Assembly: GCF_910592395.1 (NCBI RefSeq)
Contig: NC_088313.1
Coordinates: forward strand, 1,924,501 to 1,988,500
Reading direction: 5' to 3'
Length of the DNA stretch: 64,000 bases
DNA from: Lineus longissimus
Taxonomy: Eukaryota > Nemertea > Pilidiophora > Heteronemertea > Lineidae
The position numbers were made by a program, and so were the translations under genes. The notes beneath the pieces are model-generated. The model did no database searches and was not told the DNA's origin. It was given only the letters and a program-made list of their open reading frames with translations. Shown here one piece after another: positions 33,165-43,692 of this stretch. The number at the start of each line of letters is the position of its first letter. Within the stretch, counting starts at the first letter, position 1.

Positions 33165-33845
33165 TGTCACATCCTTCGAAGTACAAGGGACACACGATCT
33201 GCACCCTCGCAAGACAAGTTGCCCATACCAGGTAATGCCAAATCAGTTACCCCCCCCCCCCAAGACTAACACTGGAGGAACAGGCTGAGGGTTGTCCGCT
33301 TCACTGCCCATACTTCTGTAGGGACGCTCCCAGCAGTTTGAAAGTCCTGTGAATGTAATAGTGTCTTTTTCTCTCAAGGAGCTGCATTGACACTGTGAGG
33401 TGTCACATCCTTCGAACTAAGGGACACAGCTCATGTGCCCTTATCAAATAGCACTTCAGGTTAGTTATAGCTCAGTTAGTTGTCTCGTATCAGGTACCAC
33501 CCAAGAAGTACTCGAGTAGTGTTTGAGGAGATGATATAAATAAACACCAGCAAATGCTTTGTCTTCAAGTGACGATTGCGGTTTACCAGTAACTCTAAGC
33601 ACGGGTTACTCTGGGCAGAGATGGGGTGTCAGTGTCTCTCTCAAGAGCGTACAGCGGACTGTCTGCAGGATGCCTCATCCAATACTAAAGAGACAGGGCT
33701 TTTAGCACCTCTGTAGGGATAACCATACATCGTAAGGATAGGATACAACACAAGTTTGAATGTCCTGGAATAATTCGCGTCTCTTTACGAGACTAAATCG
33801 GACGCTCTGTAATGTCACATCCTTCGAACTCTAGGGACACATAGA
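33165..33845. repeat. Three dispersed copies of a TGTCACATCCTTCGAA motif in diverged repeat units
   Basis: TGTCACATCCTTCGAA followed shortly by AGGGACACA occurs at 33165, 33401 and 33813. Wider similarity (CTCTGTAGGGA, AGTTTGAAAGTCCTG-like blocks) upstream of the second and third copies suggests an old tandem array with units of several hundred bp. Confidence 0.55.
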
Positions 33846-34132
33846 TACACACATTGAGCGCCAGTTATTTTCCGCGAGTAGTGGAGAAATGGGACTTTGT
33901 CAGTAAAATTTTTTTATCTAGGCTGGTCTGTGGTGTCATGAAATCCAGCTACGCGATATTCGTAAATCGGCTCAATCATTGATACCATGATGACTATACA
34001 GATATAGGAAACCAGACAGAGCTCTTCAGAACTGTCGTCATACATAGACGTTGGTCTCCGCAAGGCTTGGAAAAACTGTCTCTTCTTCTCGACCGTCAAC
34101 TGCTTACATACAAGTTGGCTATCTCATTCGGG

Positions 34133-34506
34133 GTTGAAACGGGATGCTAATTAAGTTACGGTACAGACTCTGGGCTATTTCGTCCCTGACCGCAGGCGCG
34201 AGGTATTTTTGGTGAAGAAGGTGCATTTGGTAAGTGCATAAATCTCACTTTTCGAGAGTGTCCCCCACGCTGAGAGACCGTAGGACAAGAGACAAAGGTT
34301 GATGATATGTCATTCTGGATTGAAACGGGATGCAAATTAAGTTACGGTACAGACTCTTGGAAATTTCGTCCCTGTCCGCAGGCGTGAGGTATTTTTTGGT
34401 GAGGAAGGTGCATTTGGTGTCGTTTGGTAAGTGCATAAATCTAACTTTTCGAGAGTGTCCCCCACGCTGAGAGACCGAAGGACAAGAGACAAAGCCTGAT
34501 GATATG
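34133..34506. repeat. Tandem duplication, 187-bp period, two copies plus a decayed third
   Basis: The block from TTGAAACGGGATGC to GAGACAAAG occurs at 34133 and 34320 with few differences. Parts (ACCGAAGGACAAGAGAC, GATATG) recur near 34660-34690. A G16 run follows at 34798-34813. Confidence 0.8.
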
Positions 34507-35747
34507 GCAACTTTTATTGGGCAAATACATAATATATACTACAAAACTTAGAATTAGTGGCCGGCATGCGGAATCAGAAAAGGCTGACCGTAAATTGTTG
34601 CACGTGAAGATAGTGTAGTGTGTTAATCGAACTTGTTGGGAGTGATCCGCACACTTATTGACCGAAGGACAAGAGACGAAGGCTATGATATGACAGCATT
34701 TATTTGGCAAGTTCATACATATGAATAATGCATGTTGGGTCAGTGCGCATGCGGGGCATGGGATGGAGTGTGGTGCACTGTGAGTGTCGATAAGGATGGG
34801 GGGGGGGGGGGGGCAAAGGCAAATGACAATAGCATAATAACAATTGAACAATGTACAAGTCGTAAGTAACCGTGACCGCTTTCAAGGTGGCAAGAACTGA
34901 TTGCTGACCAAAACAATGACATATTCTGTTAACATCAATGGAGCATTCTCTTGTACTGTATTTTAGCCCAAAACCGCCCAATCAAAATGGTGCAGAGACT
35001 CGATTGACGTTTATTGTCTTCAAGAGGAAATTGATCTCAAAACTGATATGGGCCTATAGTATAAATAAATATATCCTACCTAAAATATAGGCCTTCTATT
35101 AAATTAGGCCTGCCTTAAGAAAAAAGAAAGAAAACCTACAACCAATTCCTCTTGAAAACAAATATGTCAATAAGGCTCATCTATGCATCATTTGAGTAAA
35201 ACAAACACATTTTTGCTGTGATCAAGAAATAGCTCCATTGTTGTAATGTTGCACTTCTTGTGCTGTGAAATAGCTCAGAAACGGTAAATGATTGCCACAT
35301 TGAAAACGGAACAAGAAATAGCAATATTCTGGATCAGCGATTACATACATGAAGTGCTATTGATTTCAGGAATAAGCACATATTTTGCAAGGTTCACTTT
35401 TAAAAAAGAGTAACAATGTTCGATATTTTCAGGGGCGAAAACAGGTGAGTGTCAACCCATTCTGAGCCAACAGCATGAATTAAAACAAGAAAAGGGTCAA
35501 TTCCGTTGGGAACTGCTGTTCCTTGATCATGGCTCTTGACTACTGGTCTGGAATAGAAAGGGAAGATTTAGATATCAAGAAACATTGAAATATACAATTT
35601 AAGAAATTGAAGTATTTGATCATTTTTCATGACGTTTTTAAAAAAATCTTCTATTATAGCATATCAGTAATATGTCTATACACATGTTTATGTCTGTGAG
35701 AGCCTCATTGGCACTAATAAGATGAATAAATTAAATTGAATTGTCAG

Positions 35748-36070
35748 GCAATGGTGGTCAACCTGCCTCGGGTTTGTCCCAATATCAGTCACATGATGAC
35801 GGACCTAAAGCCTCATTTCATCAACTGTACAGCCAGCTTATCGGATTTTATCTCATTTACCTCAATTGTGTTCCACAAATCTCGCATCCTGAATATTTAT
35901 CTCTCAGAAGTGGCCTCGGTCGCGTTGGCTCGATTCTTGGGGCGGGACAGCGAAACTACACGAGATGGAGCAATCCACCTGAAAAAATTGGAGACAATTC
36001 GAATGCTGCTTCAGTGAACAATGGGCGATCTGTTCAGGAGACGTCTTTCAAATCGCCCATTGTTTCATAA
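35748..36070 (+). other. Unidentified plus-strand terminal-exon-like ORF
   Basis: After a TTGTCAG acceptor the frame is open for about 107 codons to TAA at 36068-36070. The translation has a hydrophobic patch (YSQLIGFYLIYLNCVP) and a polar tail (WSNPPEKIGDNSNAASVNNG). No ATG start and no upstream exon was found. The end overlaps a hairpin (AACAATGGGCGAT, mirrored 30 bp later). Unknown; possibly transposon-derived. Confidence 0.25.
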
Positions 36071-36517
36071 ACGAGAGCTGGACAGACAGTTCCAGCTACT
36101 CTTCGCAGATTTCCTTCTTCCAATGCATACATCGCGTTTTGTCTCGACCACACTTGCATAGCTATTTACTTTAAGGTCACGTGCAGGTCTTATTGGTAAT
36201 TGCTGGGGTGAAACTTGGTACTGCGGGACAGACTTACATGTCCACAAAACGGAGTGTCGCTGCTGGACTGATTTACAAGTCCACAAAACGCAGAATCTGA
36301 CATGGACATCATTACCCCAGCAAGAACCCAATGTAACCCCACAAATAGGGCCGTTTATATTGTTTAAGACATGTTTATACAATAACAATGCTGAAGCTAT
36401 TGCCTGCAGTGACCTTGCTAATGATTTTTATGTGGGAGGGGCCAGGGACCGTGACTATTGATAAAGTCCTCACGATATTATATTCGTCAACAATGGGGCA
36501 CAGACTTTCAGATATTT

Positions 36518-36800
36518 TCGTGACTGACCTATATTACCAGTACAGTCCAATATATATTTCTTTTTTTGACTGACCTCTATTACCAGTACAGTCCAATATC
36601 ATTCTATTCTTCGTGACCGACCTATATTACCAGTACAGTCCAATATATATTTCATTTTTCGTGACTGACCTATATTACCAGTACAGTCCAATACATATTC
36701 TATTCTTCGTGACTGACCTATATTACCAGTACAGTCCAATATATATTTTATTTTTCGTGACTGACCTATATTACCAGTACAGTCCAAATATACTATTTAG
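36518..36800. repeat. 48-bp minisatellite, six copies
   Basis: TTACCAGTACAGTCCAATA recurs at 36534, 36580, 36627, 36675, 36723 and 36771. The last four intervals are exactly 48 bp. Open frames on both strands are produced by the period being a multiple of three. Confidence 0.95.
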
Positions 36801-37356
36801 TCTGTATATTATTCTAGGGCTGGGGTGGGGGATGGGGAAATTCTCCAGTGACAAACATTTTGATTGTCATTCTGGTAAACAAAAACACGTCCAAAGAAGA
36901 AATTTATTCTCATAACTTTTAACAATGCTCGAAAAAAACTTTAAAAATGTTCATGTGGCGAGTCGCCACATGTACCGACTTTACCTGTGGATCTAAATAT
37001 ATATATCATCATTGAAATCCTCAGAGAAATTAAACCAAGACAAAAAAGGGTTCCATGCCCTTGGTTTCCATGTACCGCGAACGATGCTAACGATAGGATT
37101 TAGCTGACAGGATTTGGCCACATGAGCCCCTCCCTGTCCAGAAGACGCGGGGGTCGTCAGATCAATTTGAAACCGCCATGGACATCACTTCTTCCCCCTC
37201 ACAAGTCGGTCGCGATGACCTCCATGTGCAAACCATTTTGGCTGTGGATGCCCTGGTAACCCATGTCGCCTAACCAGACATAGCGCGCTGCCTGACCAGA
37301 AGTTACCGCCTCTGAGACCCAGGGTTGAGACACTGGGGTCTGCCCCTAGCTGACAG

Positions 37357-37647
37357 GTGGCTGGAGATCCATATCATAGAGCATACCAACCGTACATAAC
37401 CGGCTGGACTGGTACACCCTATCAGGCTCAGACTCCCCAACGGAGTCTATTGAGCGCAGCCGCAGCGCCAGTTAATATGGATGGATTTACGTCGTCAAAT
37501 AACTGTCGACCTGATGAGCATTCGTTCACGGTACATAGAGTTTATCGGGGTTGGGGGCGAAGAGACAAGACCAGGAACTCCTATGGGGTCACGGGCGCAA
37601 TGCAACCCGAGGAACGAGATGCACCCAAAGTACAAACTCGAAAATAA
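37357..37647 (+). other. Unidentified plus-strand exon-like ORF, 96 codons
   Basis: The frame opens directly after a GACAG acceptor-like site (in-frame TGA just before it) and ends in TAA at 37645-37647. The composition (Tyr, Pro, Gln, Arg) and GC content look coding-like and differ from the surroundings. No family recognised; no partner exon placed. Confidence 0.25.
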
Positions 37648-37923
37648 CTGGCTCATCCTTCGCCATAGGTGTCAAGTATATACCGCTTATACAGACAGGC
37701 GTCATTAACGTTGGGTAACACCTCACAAGGAGCAATACCAAGCATTTTCAAGACCTCATATTTAGCGAAAAGGTGTGACAATAATGATAATATATCAGAT
37801 CCAATACCAGTCCCTTGACCAAACCCAACCATTTCTTGAAAGTTCAAAGGACGTCGGGGCTTCTGAAAGAAAAGTATTGGCCATGACAGCTGCGTAGATA
37901 GATCGATGTGATAGATGGGCTAA

Positions 37924-39420
37924 CGGGCGGGTAGCGAATTTTTTTTCCTGAACCTTTTGGGCACTATATTGTACATTTGTACAGGGACTTTCAGCCAATC
38001 AGATTTCGACAAATACATGACGTCAGAAGTCTTAGAAACTTTAGAGCCGTCAGAAATGGCAGAATACGATGTTCGATCCAAAGATCGTGAGTTCGAATCC
38101 GGTTGTGGACAACATTTTTCTTTTTCTTTTTTACTCTTTATATTTTTATCATGTATTTATTTTTATAACGCGTTTCTTTTCCCTTGTTATTCAGATTTTA
38201 GATATTTTAGTTATTTCTGCTGCCTGCAACATATACCTACAGAAAGGACAATGATAACAATAGCCCATCTCCAATATCCAAGGGATAGTCCTTCAGATAT
38301 CATATTGAGCATGAATATACAATGAGACTTGTCTCATGTGAATGGTCTTCATCCAGTAGGAATATGTTTCTCTGCAATGAGACTTGTCTTTCGATACTGC
38401 CTCGTGTGTAAGTTCTTCTATGGGCGGTTATTACCGCAAATAAAGACAAACCAAAGCAAAGACACTTGTGTAGCATATCAAGGACACGTAGATTGATACT
38501 CCTGGGCGGTTATTACCGCAAATAAAGACAAACCAAAGCAAAGACACCTGTGTAGCATATCAAGGACACGTAGATTGATACTCCCATGTGTGCCACATCA
38601 AAGACATCTGGACCATACACCACATCAAAGATAACGATGCGAAGTCAACAGGCGGCGCCACCGTCTTGGGACAAGTAAAAACGATTTCGACAACTATTTA
38701 GGTTTTTGTTGATATAAGCGACTATTTTTATTTTTATGATCATTTTTTTCTCGCAGTGAAATTTTTATTAATTGATTCAACTTCAATAAGTTAAATGAGA
38801 AGAAAAATAAATATCTCGACTTGAAAAAAAAATTGTGAATTTCAAATTTTTTTTCTTGACTTGAAAAAAAATATCTTGACTAGAAAAAAATCATTTCGAC
38901 TAGAAAAAAAAATCATTTCGACTTTTTGAAGCAAACGGCTTGCCATAGGAGAAGGGTGGCAAATAACAACAACGTCAACAGGCAGCGTACGGCCGCCATC
39001 AATCTACAGTGGCGCCGCCTGTTGACTTCGCATCGTTATCTTTGACGTGGTGTATGGTCCAGATGTCTTTGATGTGGCACACATAGGAGTATCAATCTAC
39101 GTGTCCTTGATATGCTACACAAGTGTCTTTGCTTTGGTTTGTCTTTATTTGCGGTAATAACCGCCCAGGAGTATCAATCTACGTGTCCTTGATATGCTAC
39201 ACAAGTGTCTTTGCTTTGGTTTGTCTTTATTTGCGGTAATAACCGCCCATAGTCTTCCTCCAGTAAATTTTGATAACAATACAAGCTTACTTCCAAGTTT
39301 CATGATGACGCCCAGATGACGACACAGATTTATCGGATTCTGATTGGCTGAGAACCTGTGTACAAATGTACACTGTACAGCCCGAAAGGTTCAGGAAAAA
39401 AATTCGCGGGCGGGCGATTA
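37924..39420. mobile_element. Outer inverted repeats of a nested composite element
   Basis: The left arm (about 37924-38025) with GCGAATTTTTTTTCCTGAAC, GTACATTTGTACA and CAGCCAATCAGA is mirrored, with mismatches, by the right arm (about 39310-39420). Between them lie a B box-like sequence (GAGTTCGAATCCGG near 38090) and a second, nearly perfect palindrome (38418-39252). No transposase frame was found. It looks like a non-autonomous element that later received another insertion. Confidence 0.7.
38418..39252. mobile_element. Foldback element with nearly identical 244-bp inverted arms
   Basis: The left arm 38418-38661 and right arm 39009-39252 are equal in length and differ at only a few bases. 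Each arm starts with CTATGGGCGGTTATTACCGC and contains two 82-bp tandem units. The 347-bp spacer is A-rich. TCTT flanks both sides (38414-38417 and 39253-39256), a possible 4-bp target duplication. A stray end of the family lies at 42244-42263. Confidence 0.9.
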
Positions 39421-39704
39421 AGCAGGCGCATACAGTCAGGTAACACAATGGCCGAAATTTATCTTCGCATACCATCTTTATACTTGTATAGGAGCTATAG
39501 GTAAAACTCAATGGTGACGAGATTATTACTGCTCCCGAAAGAGATTTTAAGTAGCCTAAGTCTTTTGTTTGCTGCTGGTTTGCTGCGGCTTTCAGCAGCT
39601 TCCTACCGACGGCCCAAGGATTGAAAGCCACCACGTGACCGCAGGGCCAATGCATTGGTGTCATTATTCACATTTATCATCTTCGTGACCACGCGAAAAC
39701 ATAC

Positions 39705-39985
39705 TTAAAGCTGATATGCATGCATAAAAACCCAAACGTCAAAGATAGAAAACACAAACGCCAGACCACCAAAAGACAAACTGCACTTGAAACATGATAG
39801 ACACCCTGCGACAGGTCTCACTTGACTGCACACAACACAAGTTCATTGACGAGACAGGTCACAGAGAAAGAAAAAAATAAAAAATATTCCTCGAGCGGGT
39901 TCGAACTCGGAACCCTCGCCACTTCACCCTTTCCGTCTTTTCTAATTTGGCCGTTAGGGTTTTTATGCATGCATGTCAGCTTTAA
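39705..39985. mobile_element. 281-bp MITE with TTAA-bounded inverted ends
   Basis: TTAAAGCTGATATGCATGCA then TAAAAACCC at the left is mirrored by GGGTTTTTATGCATGCATG then TCAGCTTTAA at the right. The interior contains a minus-strand B box-like GAGTTCGAACCCGC. Confidence 0.8.
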
Positions 39986-40438
39986 AGGGACAACCTGGGC
40001 GTGAGATTTCTCTGGCCAGGAGGAGAATACCTCTGCTTGTCACCATGCGCCGCCACTTATCCCAAATAACGATTTTCGCCAGTGTGCGAGGCAGTTTTGG
40101 ACATGACCTGTGAAAATCAGGCAGGCCTAAGGTTACACACAGTTTTTGTGCACTGTTTATTGCAGTTCAATGATGTATTTCAATTTTCCTGTTTGGACTG
40201 AGAAGTCACGGTTCTACTGGAAGCCATTTTGGTAGGAAAAACCACCATATCTCATTCCACAGTTGTCCATTTAATACCACTGAATACAAGAGGGGGTAGG
40301 CCTATCACTAAACCATGGTCATTTCATAACACAAGCCTGGGAACAACTGGCAGGGTTCATCAAAGCTCTGGGATGCTGATCTCCGATTGATCCTCGATCG
40401 TCGCACAGTTGGCAGCACAGAGGTGAAATGAGACGATT

Positions 40439-40580
40439 GGTGATCACTAAATCCTAAAGGCTGAGGGAGGTAATTATAATATGATCTCCACCCGGAATTC
40501 CGGTAATGACGACATCAGGTCGGGCGGTGGAGATCATATTATAATTGCCTCCCTCTAGCCTTTAGGATTTAGTGATCACC
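40439..40580. mobile_element. 142-bp foldback element with 9-bp target duplication
   Basis: GGTGATCACTAAATCCTAAA at the left is the mirror of the right end. The arms pair over about 55 bp including TAATTATAATATGATCTCCA. GAGACGATT occurs immediately on both sides (40430-40438 and 40581-40589). A 9-bp duplication is typical of Mutator-like elements. No coding capacity. Confidence 0.9.
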
Positions 40581-40915
40581 GAGACGATTGGTAATTTCTG
40601 CCATGTCTTCAAGTAAATGTCTCTGAACTACTTCGATTGTATGCCTTATCTTTCTGATTCGGTTAAGGTCCTCATCATACATATTACATGTCACTGTATC
40701 AAGGGCTGATTGGTTCAGAGATAGAATGTGTTACGAGCACGTGACACATTGCGCCAAGCACATGGCGTGTGACGTCATAAAACATGGCAGACATGACCGA
40801 TCGTCTCATTCTCTTGCTGCCAGAACGATCTAGTACCATAGATACTAAGGGTATGGGCTAACAGTGTCCTCCTTTCAAAGGTCAGCTGAGCCGAGTGTGG
40901 AAATATTCAGAACAG

Positions 40916-41098
40916 CAGTGGCGGATTTAGGGGTCCCGCATGAGTCATCCCTCTTTGATATTTTAGGGCACGTGTACCCCTCCTCAAGAACCCTCCCCCC
41001 TCATTTTCAGGATTGCACCTTCGGCTCTATCACGAGTTCTCATTGGTGGGGCAGCGCCCCCCCCCCGCTTCTTTCCCAAATTTCTGGATCCGCCACTG
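40916..41098. mobile_element. MITE with CAGTGGCGGAT ends
   Basis: CAGTGGCGGATTTAG at the left and CTGGATCCGCCACTG at the right form imperfect inverted ends around C-rich sequence. The ends resemble hAT-type MITEs; flanks show no clear 8-bp duplication. Confidence 0.7.
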
Positions 41099-42428
41099 CT
41101 GCAGAGATGAGAAGTTCCATAAGAATACATGTATGTGCGATCAAGGAAGTTTCGATAGAGAAAAATTACACTCACCATGGTGGTGTTCACGTCGTATCTT
41201 GTGATAAACCGGTTGGGCAGCATTGGGTGTGCTGGACAGGACAACGTGTCTGGCGTCTGCAAGAAATGAAAATGAAAAGATAAGATAAGATTGTACATTG
41301 TATCAGACAACAGTCGCAAAATTTGGGGAGAAAAAGTTGTGGAGAAATCAGGCTGAACTCACCAATGTTGAACCAGTGCTTCGACTTGGCGCCGACACAA
41401 CTGAACGCTTGTGTTCCCAAAACCGGTCTGTCATACCAGGAGCACAGCCAAATTCAACGCCCCGTATTGAGTACGTTACGTCAGAGAGGTTACCAAACCA
41501 CTCATCTATTCAAATCGTGATTTTCAATCAAATTCATTGACCCATACACGAAAATGCTCACGATATAAAGCTGATTGGTCAAATACTGAGGTCACGGACG
41601 GATGAACAGGAGTGGGACAACAAGTGACATAACTTCGCAGAAACTTGGCTTTTGTGGTATTTCTTAACGAGTCTACGTGACGTAACATGATTGTTGAAAT
41701 TTATAGCCAGTAGTATTCACACATGGCAAATATTTTTTAAGTTCAAGTTGGCGCACCGAGCGATTGAAAGTGGTCCGTTTTCGAGTACGTTGGGCGCGCT
41801 CAGATGAATTGATAGCTTATGCTGCTCCGCCTGTCTAGCTGAGCGTTATGGCTGGTCAAATCTCTATGCTGTGGCCACACCCAAAACTTTGGGGGGAAAA
41901 ATTCCCCCAAAATACAAAACTTCATAATTTTCTCATATTCTATTCCTCTTATTTCAGCTCACGACCGCGAAGCATAAAAAAACGTCTTCCTGCTCGTGAG
42001 TCGTCTGTATTAGCACAAATAGCAGACGACGACCACATCAATCTTGTGCTCACAGTGAGTGACTAACGGATTCCCGGGCTCACTGTCTGAGGGGAACGGG
42101 GAACGGGGAACGTCTATTTGAGTGTATGTCTATTTGAGATACGACACAATATGTTTATTTCAGGTACGTCTCCGTTAAAACAAGCGTTACCAAACGTCGA
42201 GTCATAACACGACATAAAATGTCTTAAGACAACCTCTATTTATGCGGAAATAACCGCCCATAGGCTCCTCATTGGATGGAGGCGCATCAACGTTGCCCCC
42301 TGATTGGTGCAGACAAAGACTTTGGCGCGTTAAATCTTGTGAAACAGTTTTAAAACAAAGGATCCGGACGTTAGAAGGCAAATTCAGGACTTGTTACTTT
42401 TGTAACCTGTGAAAATATAACAGTTTGT

Positions 42429-42797
42429 CCTCATTGATATCCAGCTGGAGGAGTGAAAATATGACTTGCGATAAATCACCATAACTTTTGTTCTAAATCT
42501 TCTGATTCGATTTTTTTCCTAGATCATCACAGGCCATAACAATATGTATTCACATACAAAATTTGAGATGATACTGAAAAAAAGTAGTTTGGTCAATCTT
42601 TTTATGCAAGCCGAGAGGGCGTTTTCAATTTTTTTCTTGAAATCACTTCAATTTGGAACATGAATGCATATTGATATGCTTTATGATAAAATGGAAAAAT
42701 ATTTAGAATTCAATGAACGGAATTTTTTTTTTTTGGGGGGGGTGTAATTTTTCACGAAAAGTCATATTTTCACTCCCCCAGCTGGTTATCAAGGATG
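42429..42797. mobile_element. Foldback element with about 40-bp inverted ends
   Basis: CCAGCTGGAGGAGTGAAAAT plus ATGACTT near the left end is mirrored by AAGTCATATTTTCACTCCCC plus CAGCTGG at the right, with the pairing extending into TCATTGATA/TATCAAGGATGA. The interior is AT-rich. Confidence 0.75.
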
Positions 42798-43010
42798 ACT
42801 ACAAATCACCGTTACGCCGCGCTGAAACTCACAAGGTGTCTTCCTCTTATTGAGAGCTTGGTGTATAACACGTTTGGTTCAGGTTGTACCATTTTGAAAT
42901 TTACTCAAATATGTCACTCGGCCAGCTGGTTATCAAATGTATCACTTCAAATAGGTTATCCAATCTTTTGTTATTTTTATTCTCTTTTAAGAGAATAAAA
43001 ATCGATACGT

Positions 43011-43223
43011 GTCGGAGTCTCATGGACTTCATGAAAGAACTACGCCATCGCCATCTTCGGGGCAAAGTAGGCACTGAAGAGACCTTTGTGTTTTCAGTTC
43101 CTAACTTGCCCTGAAGATGGCGATGGCGTAGTTTTTTCATGAAGTCCGGGACTCCGATAACCAGCTCAAAGGGAGGGGATTTTGGCCATGTAGATCTACG
43201 TGGTTCGGCGCTGAAGGTGTTAA
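43011..43223. mobile_element. Double-hairpin TTAA MITE, left-truncated copy C
   Basis: It begins inside the left arm (TCGGAGTCTCATGGACTTC), keeps one complete hairpin and ends with GGTTCGGCGCTGAAGGTG next to TTAA. Confidence 0.8.
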
Positions 43224-43378
43224 ATTGGGTAGTCCTTTTTGGCCTTGCATTCATCTTTGCCCAGTTAATCTCATGAATTTCTGTCCTCTGATGGCAACTT
43301 TATACCCCTAGCTTAATTATCTTAACCTGCCCTCCCCCCCTTGGCCACTGAATCAGTTATATATCGAAGAAGACAAAC

Positions 43379-43384
43379 TTTATT
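43379..43384 (-). promoter_or_regulatory. Candidate polyadenylation signal for MARCHF5
   Basis: Minus-strand AATAAA about 1.6 kb past the MARCHF5 stop codon. If used, the 3-prime UTR includes the mariner-like MITE at 43503-43692. Confidence 0.35.
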
Positions 43385-43502
43385 TACAAATTCTATATCA
43401 TTTAATTTACATCAAATTGAAATTTACAATTGTTTTAATCATATAAACAATGAACAGGAACAATTATTAATAGCATGATAAAGTCTATACAAGATAAACA
43501 TA

Positions 43503-43692
43503 CAGTCCAAATCACAATTGACATCCTTCCTGCTTTGCGTCATTGACATGTAACGTACACGCTAGTTGCGCATCAATGATGCACAAGTGACGCGTGTATC
43601 TCTCTGTTTCGCATATTTTACGCGCCCATCAAACACGTGCCACTAACACGTCAATGACACAAATTTAGGGATGACAATTGTGATTTGGACTG
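43503..43692. mobile_element. 190-bp Tc1/mariner-like MITE
   Basis: CAGTCCAAATCACAATTG at the left is mirrored at the right (CAATTGTGATTTGGACTG), and TA lies on both sides (43501-43502, 43693-43694). The interior contains several ACGCG-type blocks. A truncated relative lies at 26492. Confidence 0.85.

Noticed and set aside
38050-38113. tRNA gene near 38.1 kb
   Set aside because: A good B box is present, but no 7-nt anticodon loop with a five-base stem can be formed and no acceptor stem was found.
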